A DNA stretch of 11,082 nt, taken from Acidobacteriota bacterium (lineage in GTDB: Bacteria > Acidobacteriota > UBA6911). This document shows positions 1 to 6,361 of the stretch, one piece after another. The stretch lies in NCBI GenBank assembly GCA_031254095.1, contig JAIRVC010000090.1, positions 1 through 11,082 of the forward strand. The letters are read 5' to 3'. Every line of letters starts with the position of its first letter. Within the stretch, counting starts at the first letter, position 1. The translations under genes were made by a program, and so were the position numbers. Under the pieces are notes generated by a model that saw only the letters and a list, made by a program, of their open reading frames with translations, did not search any database and was not told where the DNA came from.

Positions 1-56
1 CTTTCCCAAATCAACTGATAATCGGTAATGAGAATAGAGCGAAGTTATTTTCAGAC

Positions 57-85
57 TTCACATTGCGTATCCTATCAATTACAAA
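57..85 (+). promoter_or_regulatory. candidate sigma70-type promoter of the GTPase operon
   Basis: TTCACA at 57-62 matches the -35 consensus at five of six positions. TACAAA at 80-85 matches the -10 at four of six, with a 17-bp spacer. It lies about 50 bases upstream of the first start codon. A short dyad, CAATT-ACAA-AATTG at 76-89, overlaps the -10 and could be an operator. The region is AT-rich, so a chance match is possible. No other gene signal is visible in bases 1-142. Confidence 0.35.
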
Positions 86-142
86 ATTGTGTTAGACTTG
101 GTATTTTGAAGTATCTCCCGTTTCCTTTGAGGATTTGCGACT

Positions 143-784
143 ATGAACAACGACGACAGCAAGGATATTGTTTCCATGAACCAGGTGCGCGACCTGCTTT
201 TCGGCACGCAATTGAGAGATATAGAAACCCGTTTCCAGCGGCAGGAAGCCCGTTTCCAGCGCGAAGTCGCCGACGCAAAGGAAGCGTTGAAGGCGCGCCT
301 TGATTCGCTTGAAAATTTTATGCGAAGCGAAACAGCTTCGCTTGTGCATCGCATCAATACGGAGGCCGCCGAACGCGACGCCGCGTTGAAGACCGAGCAA
401 AGAGAACGCGCGGAAGCCTTCAATACGCTAGCCGGCAATATCGCCGCGGCCGAGAAAACTCTGGAGCGCCGCATCGCCGCGCTTTCAAGCACGCTCGACA
501 ATGCCGAGCAGGAAATCCGGAAGCTGATGCAGTCCGAGACAAACAGCCTGAACAACAAAATCGACGAAAAATACGCGGCGGCCCTGAATGTGATTTCCGA
601 GACGGCGTCACAGATTCGCCACGACATGGTTAACCGCTCCACTCTCTCAAACATGTTTACAGAAATGGCGGTTAAATTAAGCAACCAGTGGTCGTCTGAC
701 CTGGTGGAAGTAACTATCGGGGAAAACCAGCAGGATGCTTCTGAAAATCCCGGGGAAAACCAGCAAAATGAAGGATGGAGCTGA
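143..784 (+). CDS. soluble coiled-coil protein, first gene of the GTPase operon
   Basis: This 213-residue protein has no signal peptide or membrane helix. Residues about 20-165 are charged and heptad-like, rich in Glu, Arg, Ala and Leu, and indicate a long coiled coil. A heptad is duplicated at residues 28-41 (TRFQRQE then ARFQREV), visible in the DNA as near-identical copies 21 bases apart. A more hydrophobic, apparently helical patch follows the coil at about 163-181. The tail is acidic and Gln/Asn-rich with GENQQ repeated twice. GAGGA at 129-133 sits nine bases before the ATG, a good ribosome binding site. The stop codon overlaps the next start (TGATG), so translation is probably coupled to the membrane protein. 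From memory it resembles unnamed coiled-coil proteins encoded beside OmpA-family and Rab-like GTPase genes. I infer a scaffold or partner role; its function is unknown. Confidence 0.85.
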   Translation: MNNDDSKDIVSMNQVRDLLFGTQLRDIETRFQRQEARFQREVADAKEALKARLDSLENFMRSETASLVHRINTEAAERDAALKTEQRERAEAFNTLAGNIAAAEKTLERRIAALSSTLDNAEQEIRKLMQSETNSLNNKIDEKYAAALNVISETASQIRHDMVNRSTLSNMFTEMAVKLSNQWSSDLVEVTIGENQQDASENPGENQQNEGWS

Positions 785-2676
785 TGCCGGAGGAACATCC
801 GTTCCATGCCGGCATGACCGAAGCGGAATCATCTGAAACACGGCCCGAAAAAGGGGCTGAAGACGAAATTGCCATGCTTGAGACGCCTTTGCCTTCGCCT
901 GATGGAAAAGATGCCGGCGGCGTTCCGCCTGAAAAAGAAATGCGGCGGTTGCGTTCGCTGCTGTTGCAGCCGGAAATCGATAAAATCAGCGATCTGGAAG
1001 ACAGGCTCAATAACTACGCGACGAAACCGAACGCTATCAGCAATGTCCTTGCAGAAGCCGTCGTCATGCGCTCAAGTCAGGATAATATGCTCAACAGGGC
1101 TTTCGAGCCGATTGTCGAAAGCTCATTCAAGACGTTTTTAAAGAAGCACCCGAATGATTTCATCAATATTGTCTTCCCGCTGATCGGTTCGACTATTCGC
1201 CGTTCCATTTCCGAATCTTTCAACTCCATGCTCGGCAGCTTCAGTAAAAGCCTGGAGCAGTCGCTCTCGCTGAGGGGAATCCAGTGGCGTTTTGAGGCGC
1301 TCCGTTCCGGCAAGCCGTTCAGTGAAATTGTCATGCTGCATACCTTGGTTTACAGGGTTGACCAGGTTTTTCTTATCCACAGCGAAACCGGACTGGTGCT
1401 TGCCCATGCGGTAAACGATGGCGTGACCAGCAAAGACGCCGACATGATATCCGGCATGTTGACGGCGGTTCAGGATTTTGCGCGCGACTGTTTTGACAAT
1501 GAGAACGACAGCAGTTCGCTCAATTCGCTGAAGATGGATGAATATACGATTTATATCGTGCGAAGTCCCCTGGCTTATCTTGCCTGCATGGTTCGCGGTA
1601 CGCCTCCGGGCGATTTTCTAAACGGGCTGAGTGAAAACCTGGAACTGATCCTGGCGGAGTGCGCCCACCTGTTTGACGATTTTAAAGGGGATTCCGATCC
1701 CTTTGTGATTGCCAACAAATACCTGCAGGATTGTCTTGCCCAGAAATTCAAGGATGAAGACAAGTCCGCGCCGGTATGGGCAAAAAGACTGGCTGTCGGC
1801 GCGGGCGCTCTTATCGTGCTTTTTTTCGCTGCGCAGCAATACCACTCTTACAGGATGGACAAAGCCGTGGATCTTCTGCGCGTGGAACCGGGTCTGCTTG
1901 TGCTGGATGTCAAGAACTCCTGGGGCTTCAGCCCGTGGAGGGTGGTCTGCCTTCAGGATGAGCTGGCGCGCCCGATTTCTCTGGTGCTGGACGAGAACGG
2001 TTACGACCCGGACAATTTCGACATTCAGAGTTTTCCTTATGTTTCCTATGAACCGGATGTCGTCAGATTGAGGGTAATCAAGAAAATACTGCCGCCGGAG
2101 GGCGTGGAAGTAAGCTACAGGGATGGAGTTATTTTTTTATCCGGTACGGCGGATATGAACTGGATTCTCCAGGCGCGGCAGACATTGTCGGCGACGCCCG
2201 GCGTGCTCAGCGTGGACTCTTCCGGGCTTAATGATCCGCGCGTTGCCGAATTGACGGATCTGATCCGGTCTGTCGAAACAGCGGTTGTCCGTTTCCCGAC
2301 CGGCGGAGACGTCCCTATTCCGTCGGATCAACCCGCGTTGAACAAGGTTATCGACGACCTTGTATCTCTTGAACGCCTGGCCAATAAAATGGGGCTGGCC
2401 GTCAATCTGACGATCTATGGACAGGCGGACGCTACGGGATCGGAAAGCCGTAATTACGAAATCAGCCAGTCGCGCGCGAGGATGATTGCGTCAAAACTTT
2501 TTGCGCATCAGGCTAATATTCCAACAGCGATTTACGGCATCGGCGCCGACCTGTCACACGGCGAAGACGCAAAGAAAGATGCGGCGGAAAATCAGAATCA
2601 GCGTAGAATTGATCTGAGGGTGCGCCTGGTGAAAATTGCCGAGACGGAACTGCTGCCGGCACTGGAAAGGTCGTAG
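784..2676 (+). CDS. one-pass inner-membrane protein: Roadblock-like cytoplasmic region, BON-like and OmpA-like periplasmic domains
   Basis: The protein has 630 residues from the ATG at 784, preferred over ATG 775 because AAGGA (771-775) lies eight bases upstream and the start overlaps the previous stop. Residues 1-50 look disordered and acidic. About 55-175 is helical. About 178-300 reads as helix, two strands, helix, strands, helix, the Roadblock/LC7 order (for example VDQVFLIHSETGLVLAHA). One membrane helix lies at about 335-352 (AVGAGALIVLFFAA), after positively charged residues. The outer part has a BON-like segment ending GVEVSYRDGVIFLSGTAD and an OmpA C-terminal domain at about 500-615. 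Asp549 and Arg564 keep the spacing of the OmpA residues that bind diaminopimelate, so peptidoglycan binding is likely. The Roadblock call rests on pattern only. Neighbours suggest it anchors or regulates the downstream GTPase at the envelope. Confidence 0.88.
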   Translation: MPEEHPFHAGMTEAESSETRPEKGAEDEIAMLETPLPSPDGKDAGGVPPEKEMRRLRSLLLQPEIDKISDLEDRLNNYATKPNAISNVLAEAVVMRSSQDNMLNRAFEPIVESSFKTFLKKHPNDFINIVFPLIGSTIRRSISESFNSMLGSFSKSLEQSLSLRGIQWRFEALRSGKPFSEIVMLHTLVYRVDQVFLIHSETGLVLAHAVNDGVTSKDADMISGMLTAVQDFARDCFDNENDSSSLNSLKMDEYTIYIVRSPLAYLACMVRGTPPGDFLNGLSENLELILAECAHLFDDFKGDSDPFVIANKYLQDCLAQKFKDEDKSAPVWAKRLAVGAGALIVLFFAAQQYHSYRMDKAVDLLRVEPGLLVLDVKNSWGFSPWRVVCLQDELARPISLVLDENGYDPDNFDIQSFPYVSYEPDVVRLRVIKKILPPEGVEVSYRDGVIFLSGTADMNWILQARQTLSATPGVLSVDSSGLNDPRVAELTDLIRSVETAVVRFPTGGDVPIPSDQPALNKVIDDLVSLERLANKMGLAVNLTIYGQADATGSESRNYEISQSRARMIASKLFAHQANIPTAIYGIGADLSHGEDAKKDAAENQNQRRIDLRVRLVKIAETELLPALERS

Positions 2677-2723
2677 TTTGTTTTTCATGAAACGTGAACG
2701 AATTCAGGAAATATTTTACAAAA

Positions 2724-3224
2724 ATGATAAGTAAAAAAATTTGTATGCTGGGTTCACTTTCTGTCGGCAAGACATCTCTTGTTGAACAGTATGTCAATTC
2801 AATTTTTTCCGATAAATATCTTTCTACGGTTGGCGTCAAAATCAGCAAGAAAGGTATCGATATTGACGGCACGAGCGTATCTCTCGTTCTCTGGGATATG
2901 GAAGGCAAGGATGAATATACCGACATCAATATGCAATACCTTCGCGGGGCGATGGGATTTTTCGTTGTCGCCGATCTGACGCGGCTTGATACGTTCGACG
3001 CGGCGCTCAAGCTCAGGGAGATCGCGCTGGGCATGCTGGGTCAGGATGCGCCCAATATACTGCTTCTGAATAAAAGCGACCTGCCGGATTGGGAAGTTGA
3101 GAATAAACATGTGGAAAAAGCTCTGGCCTCGGGCATAAAAATTCTGCGTACCAGCGCCAAAATGAAAACGGCTGTAAACGAAGCTTTTGAAACCCTGGCG
3201 CGGGATATGCTGGCAAGGACTTAA
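2724..3224 (+). CDS. Rab/Ras-like small GTPase
   Basis: From the ATG at 2724 this is a 166-residue single-domain GTPase. All five G boxes are visible: P-loop GSLSVGKT at residues 10-17, switch I Thr35 in LSTVGVK, WDMEG at 57-61, NKSD at 116-119 and TSAK at 143-146. There is no C-terminal cysteine or membrane helix, so no lipid anchor. The switch II position equal to Ras Gln61 is Lys62, which should change hydrolysis or the need for a GAP. An in-frame GTG at 2694 would add ten residues but has no ribosome binding site. The ATG places the P-loop as in Ras and has a weak AGGAA upstream (2706-2710, long spacing). It belongs to the prokaryotic Ras-superfamily proteins. It probably acts as a nucleotide switch on the membrane protein before it and the cyclase after it. 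Confidence 0.93.
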   Translation: MISKKICMLGSLSVGKTSLVEQYVNSIFSDKYLSTVGVKISKKGIDIDGTSVSLVLWDMEGKDEYTDINMQYLRGAMGFFVVADLTRLDTFDAALKLREIALGMLGQDAPNILLLNKSDLPDWEVENKHVEKALASGIKILRTSAKMKTAVNEAFETLARDMLART

Positions 3225-4139
3225 ATGGAAGACAAGGAACTCATAGACTCAATACTGCACGATATTGAAATTGCCGTATTAAAACGCGTCGGGCCTGAAA
3301 AATACGTCCCGATCGGGGAGATTCCCAGCTTTTACCGCGAATTGTACCCGGATGACGAAAACGGGCCTTGCTCCGCGCCATGGAAGTATTCGGACATGCT
3401 TGCGTTTTTTCTTGAAGATGCCGAGCATTTCTTTTCTGAGGATAAAGAGGGGCGGCATACGTCTTCCGTCTGGCAGGAAGAAGGCGTGGACAGAGACAAG
3501 GCGCTTTTTGCGCAGGCGCTGGCCACGTCAAAGGGGAAGGCGATCATAGTGCGCTGTTTCCGCGAGGAATACGTCGAGCGCGTCAGGATTTTGCAGAAAG
3601 CGCGGGAAACACTCCTGGAAAAAAGGGGACTCAAGCGCGATCTGGAACTTTACAAGAATATCTCGCGCCATGACAAATTGACGTCTCTCAACAATCAGGC
3701 GTCTTTCAAGGAAATTCTTGAGGCGGAAATTGCCAACACCAGGAACACGGGCGCCTATCTGTCGCTTCTTATGATGGATATAGATAATTTCAAGCTGATC
3801 AACGACACATACGGACATCTTGCCGGCGACGAGGTGCTGGCCTCTATCGGGAAAATACTGCAATCAGGCCTGCGCGGCGGGGATATCGCCGCAAGGTATG
3901 GCGGGGAGGAATTCGCCGTCCTTGCGACAGACACAACGCAGACCCAGGTTTTCCATATGGCGGAAAATATACGGAAGCGAATAGACAGCTACGATTTTCC
4001 GGAAGCAAAACATGTTACCGTCAGCATCGGCTGCACGACTTATCAACCGCCGGAAGAAATCAATGAATTTATCCAGCGGGCTGATTTTGCCTTGTACGAC
4101 GCGAAGCGCAACAACAAGAACAATGTAAAAATCCGCTAA
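3225..4139 (+). CDS. diguanylate cyclase, GGDEF domain with unrecognised N-terminal region
   Basis: The 304-residue protein makes c-di-GMP from two GTP. The GGDEF domain covers about residues 147-303. The active-site motif is GGEEF (226-230), metal ligands are in MMDID (183-187), and the inhibitory I-site RGGD (217-220) is exactly five residues upstream, so product inhibition is expected. Substrate-binding NFKLINDTYGH is intact. Residues 1-125 show no membrane helix and match no sensor family I recognise; a charged linker helix (about 115-145) joins them to the catalytic domain. The ATG directly follows the GTPase stop codon with no gap, so the two are translationally linked. I infer that the N-terminal region receives a signal from the GTPase or the coiled-coil protein. 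The next gene converges only 11 bases away and I see no clear terminator between them. Confidence 0.95.
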   Translation: MEDKELIDSILHDIEIAVLKRVGPEKYVPIGEIPSFYRELYPDDENGPCSAPWKYSDMLAFFLEDAEHFFSEDKEGRHTSSVWQEEGVDRDKALFAQALATSKGKAIIVRCFREEYVERVRILQKARETLLEKRGLKRDLELYKNISRHDKLTSLNNQASFKEILEAEIANTRNTGAYLSLLMMDIDNFKLINDTYGHLAGDEVLASIGKILQSGLRGGDIAARYGGEEFAVLATDTTQTQVFHMAENIRKRIDSYDFPEAKHVTVSIGCTTYQPPEEINEFIQRADFALYDAKRNNKNNVKIR

Positions 4140-4150
4140 GGAAATGCTGA

Positions 4151-4984
4151 TTAAGTCGGCGCTTCCTCTGAAACCTTCACCACAATTTGGGATACAAATT
4201 TGTCGTGTTCAATTATGCTGATTTCGTCCAGCGGATAAGAAGTGAACACGGGTCCGGATAAATCAAGCCGATGTTTTCGCGCGTAAGCGGCCATTCGTTC
4301 TGGCAGATCGCCAAAAACTCCGTAATAACCACGATGATAACCGACAAGATACGATCCGGCTTTGCGGATCCGGTTTCCAAGCGGATCCTGCGAGAAAAAC
4401 CTGACGGGTTTGCCCGGCGCGTTCAGAAACGCGTCCATGTCCTGATGTATCGCGCCAATTGGATACCGCAGGTTTATCCGGTTATCGTCGGCGGAAAGGC
4501 AGAAATCGATAAACGCCTGGTACCAGCTGTCATGCCCGCCGCTCCAATCGTTGTCGCAGCCCGTGATATAGTGCTCCTCGGCTAATTCCAGCACGCAGAT
4601 TTCATTCGTTTGGGCGGAAAGGCCGGTTTCAATATTTTTGCTGAAGGTGTGAATAATTGAATACGCGGTTCTCAGATCGCACAACAGGCGGTCAAGCTTT
4701 TCTTCCTGTTGCCGGAGCAGCTCTTTGACTCTTCCGGGCGTCCTGTTGTGCAGTAAATCCTTTATGGTGGAAAGCGGTATGCCCAAATCAATTAAAACGC
4801 TGACGAAATTCAACGCTATAATTTGAGAAGGCGTGTAATAACGGTAATTATTCTCGCCGCGCAGCGCGGGAAGCAAAATCCCGATGTCGTCGTAATACCG
4901 CAGTCTGGACTGGCTCACGCCCGTAAAATTCGCGAATTCCTTTATAGACAACAGTGTTGAATCATCCATATGCGCTTTGCTCAT
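4151..4984 (-). CDS. MerR-family transcriptional regulator with GyrI-like effector-binding domain
   Basis: This is a 277-residue BmrR-type regulator. Residues 11-80 form the winged helix-turn-helix (LSIKEFANFTGVSQSRLRYY, then the RYYTPSQ wing). About 80-120 is the dimerising coiled coil. About 128-275 fits a GyrI-like/AraC-type effector pocket, ending in the usual SYPLDEISI and VVKVS strands. No cysteine cluster typical of metal-sensing MerR proteins is present, so an organic ligand is more likely. No ribosome binding site sits at normal distance: AAGGAG (5009-5004) is 19 bases upstream, inside the end of the preceding small gene, so coupling to that gene is probable. It likely acts on the MerR-class promoter at 5304-5334 that drives its own operon. 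Control of the divergent etf operon is possible but unproven. Confidence 0.93.
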   Translation of the reverse strand: MSKAHMDDSTLLSIKEFANFTGVSQSRLRYYDDIGILLPALRGENNYRYYTPSQIIALNFVSVLIDLGIPLSTIKDLLHNRTPGRVKELLRQQEEKLDRLLCDLRTAYSIIHTFSKNIETGLSAQTNEICVLELAEEHYITGCDNDWSGGHDSWYQAFIDFCLSADDNRINLRYPIGAIHQDMDAFLNAPGKPVRFFSQDPLGNRIRKAGSYLVGYHRGYYGVFGDLPERMAAYARKHRLDLSGPVFTSYPLDEISIIEHDKFVSQIVVKVSEEAPT

Positions 4985-4990
4985 AAGTAT

Positions 4991-5260
4991 CTACTTAAAC
5001 AAGCTCCTTATAATCTTATGCGCCTTGGCAGAATCAAAATCATCTGTCCGGATTGGCCTTATTATAAATTCATCGCCGCCCGGCGCGGCGGAAATATTAA
5101 GGATAACAGAGGCAATACCGATCGGGGGCGTCCTCGCCACATGGCGCATATATGCTGGAAATATCTTTTGCCGGACCGTCATTTCGGTTCCCTGCAACTC
5201 ATCGCTTAATTGCCTTACGATATAACCGGCGTCTGAAGTCTTGACTGATTTTCCGCTCAT
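4991..5260 (-). CDS. small hypothetical protein upstream of the MerR regulator
   Basis: The 89-residue protein is not one I recognise. I accept it as a gene because GGGAG lies about seven bases before its ATG, it sits downstream of a MerR-class promoter on the same strand, and it ends only six bases before the regulator. It is basic at the start (MSGKSVKTSD), has a central hydrophobic stretch (PPIGIASVILNISAAPGG), and ends FDSAKAHKIIRSLFK; there is no signal peptide and no clear motif. It is in the same reading frame as the regulator, separated by one TAG codon and two sense codons. It could be a small accessory protein, a leader for coupling, or a degraded remnant. Confidence 0.6.
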   Translation of the reverse strand: MSGKSVKTSDAGYIVRQLSDELQGTEMTVRQKIFPAYMRHVARTPPIGIASVILNISAAPGGDEFIIRPIRTDDFDSAKAHKIIRSLFK

Positions 5261-5303
5261 TTATAAGCTCCCTGTTTTCAACAACACTATGGTTCCGGTT
5301 ATT

Positions 5304-5334
5304 AATGTATTCCTTCATGCAGCTTGAGAGTCAA
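5304..5334 (-). promoter_or_regulatory. MerR-class promoter with 19-bp spacer and embedded operator
   Basis: On the minus strand TTGACT (5334-5329) and TACATT (5309-5304) are separated by exactly 19 bp, the long spacer typical of promoters that MerR proteins untwist. Between them lies an imperfect palindrome, TCAAGC-T-GCATGA (5328-5316 region), with five of six arm bases matching. It is about 45 bases before the small gene and the regulator, so autoregulation by the MerR protein is likely. The match to the family's promoter architecture is strong; the regulator-operator pairing is inferred from adjacency. Confidence 0.72.
5312..5331. repeat. operator-like direct repeat, copy 1
   Basis: CCTTCATGCAGCTTGAGAGT matches copy 2 at 5451-5470 at 17 of 20 positions, starting 139 bases away. 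Both copies are preceded by TTAATG and four variable bases. This copy lies in the MerR promoter spacer. Confidence 0.75.
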
Positions 5335-5339
5335 TAGGT

Positions 5340-5376
5340 AAACCGCCAAAAAAGTAAATAAGTTTTACGCCGGTTT
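5340..5376. repeat. bulged inverted repeat in the divergent region
   Basis: AAACCGCC (5340-5347) pairs with GCCGGTTT (5369-5376) at seven of eight positions. An inner GTAAA/TTTAC stem (5354-5358 with 5364-5368) has a five-base loop, leaving six unpaired A residues on one side. The plus strand continues with TTTATTGATTTTT-like sequence. It could be a regulator site or weak transcript hairpin; a chance dyad in AT-rich DNA is also possible. Confidence 0.4.
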
Positions 5377-5403
5377 TATTGATTTTTAAAGACACGCAAT
5401 AAA

Positions 5404-5439
5404 TATTGCTTATCAAATCAATTAATATTTTAAGCAATA
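5404..5439. repeat. perfect 9-bp inverted repeat with 18-base spacer
   Basis: TATTGCTTA (5404-5412) and TAAGCAATA (5431-5439) are perfect inverted copies, and the AT-rich spacer is itself partly symmetric. The geometry suits an operator for a dimeric regulator of either flanking operon. It has no G+C-rich stem, so it is not a good intrinsic terminator. Confidence 0.45.
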
Positions 5440-5450
5440 GTTAATGAGAA

Positions 5451-5470
5451 CCTTCATGCGGCTTAAAAGT
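5451..5470. repeat. operator-like direct repeat, copy 2
   Basis: CCTTCATGCGGCTTAAAAGT is the diverged second copy of the MerR operator region, about 100 bases before etfB. On the minus strand TTGAAC (5474-5469) stands in the -35 position, with one extra base in the spacer and a weak -10. It may be a secondary binding site or a decayed promoter. Confidence 0.6.
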
Positions 5471-5566
5471 TCAAAAAATGCTGATTACCACTTGTTTTTA
5501 TTAATAATACGCATTAATGTTTTGCGTTTCAGGCTCACGAATGGCGGGCAAACAGGGAGATAAAAC

Positions 5567-6358
5567 ATGCACATAATTGTTTGCGTGAAACAGGTTCCGG
5601 ATACGGCGAATGTCCGTATCAATCCGGAAACCAATACGCTGATCCGGGAAGGGGTCGAAAGCATTATGAATCCCTTCGACGAGTACGCGCTGGAAGAGGC
5701 GCTTAAACTGAAAGACGAGCACGGCGCGAGGGTTACGGTCATTACAATGGGGCCGCCGCAGGCCGGCGTCATTTTGCGTGAGGCAATGGCGCGCGGCGCC
5801 GACGACGCGGTGCTTTTAACCGACAGGGCAATTGCGGGCGCGGATACCCTTGCTACATCGTACATCCTCTCGCTTGCCATTCGTAAACTGAACACAAAAC
5901 CGGATCTGGTGCTTTTCGGCAAACAGGCAATTGACGGCGACACCGCGCAGGTCGGGCCCGGCGTTTCGGAATTCCTGAAATACCCGCTGGTTACATATGT
6001 GAAATCGCTGACGGTCAAAGACGGCGTCTTTACGGCCGAAACCATGATGGACGAAGGCGTGGATGTGCTGGAAGGGAAACTTCCGGTTGTCATGACGGTT
6101 GTAAAGGAAGCTTCAACGCCGCGCTTTGCCTCGCTCGGCGGTTGGATCAACGCGAAGGAAACAGAAATTCCGGCCTGGGGCGCGAAGGAAATTGAAGCCG
6201 ATATTGCCCAATGCGGGCTTGACGGTTCGCCGACGAAGGTGGTTAAAATTTTCGCTCCGCCCGTAAAAACCGGCGGTAAAAAAATGGACGGGCTGCAAAC
6301 GCCCGGCGACGCGGTAAATGAAATCGTCAGGCTGCTGAAAGAGAAAGGGGGGCGCTAA
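5567..6358 (+). CDS. etfB: electron transfer flavoprotein beta subunit
   Basis: The 263-residue protein is full length for EtfB. It has the family start (MHIIVCVKQVPDTANVRI), the NPFDEYALEEAL motif at 35-46, and DGDTAQVGP at 123-131, which binds the adenosine part of AMP or FAD. It forms a heterodimer with EtfA and takes electrons from acyl-CoA or other flavin dehydrogenases in the cytoplasm. GGGAG lies eight bases before the ATG. Its stop codon is three bases before etfA, so the subunits are co-translated. The NPFDEYALEEAL and DGDTAQVGP segments occur in both ordinary and bifurcating ETFs as far as I recall, so I do not assign bifurcation from sequence. A MerR-type regulator is encoded divergently upstream. 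Confidence 0.97.
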   Translation: MHIIVCVKQVPDTANVRINPETNTLIREGVESIMNPFDEYALEEALKLKDEHGARVTVITMGPPQAGVILREAMARGADDAVLLTDRAIAGADTLATSYILSLAIRKLNTKPDLVLFGKQAIDGDTAQVGPGVSEFLKYPLVTYVKSLTVKDGVFTAETMMDEGVDVLEGKLPVVMTVVKEASTPRFASLGGWINAKETEIPAWGAKEIEADIAQCGLDGSPTKVVKIFAPPVKTGGKKMDGLQTPGDAVNEIVRLLKEKGGR

Positions 6359-6361
6359 GTC

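Larger units (their letters stand above)
5261..5566. other. AT-rich divergent intergenic region between the merR and etf operons
   Basis: This 306-base gap holds no convincing gene. It contains a MerR-class promoter facing left, a second copy of its operator region, and two inverted repeats. The etfB ribosome binding site GGGAG is near its right end, eight bases before the start codon. I could not identify a strong consensus promoter for etfB. TTGTTT at 5492-5497 is the best -35 candidate but lacks a good -10. Confidence 0.8.

Noticed and set aside
79..807. Long 242-residue open frame on the minus strand
   Set aside because: It lies wholly opposite the coiled-coil gene, is Ser/Arg-rich with no domain, and has no ribosome binding site; the plus-strand gene explains it.
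4140..4150. Terminator between the diguanylate cyclase and merR
   Set aside because: Only 11 bases separate the stop codons and no G+C-rich hairpin with a T-run is visible.
4977..5225. Plus-strand frames of about 80 residues opposite the small gene
   Set aside because: They have no ribosome binding site or promoter, while the minus-strand frame has both.
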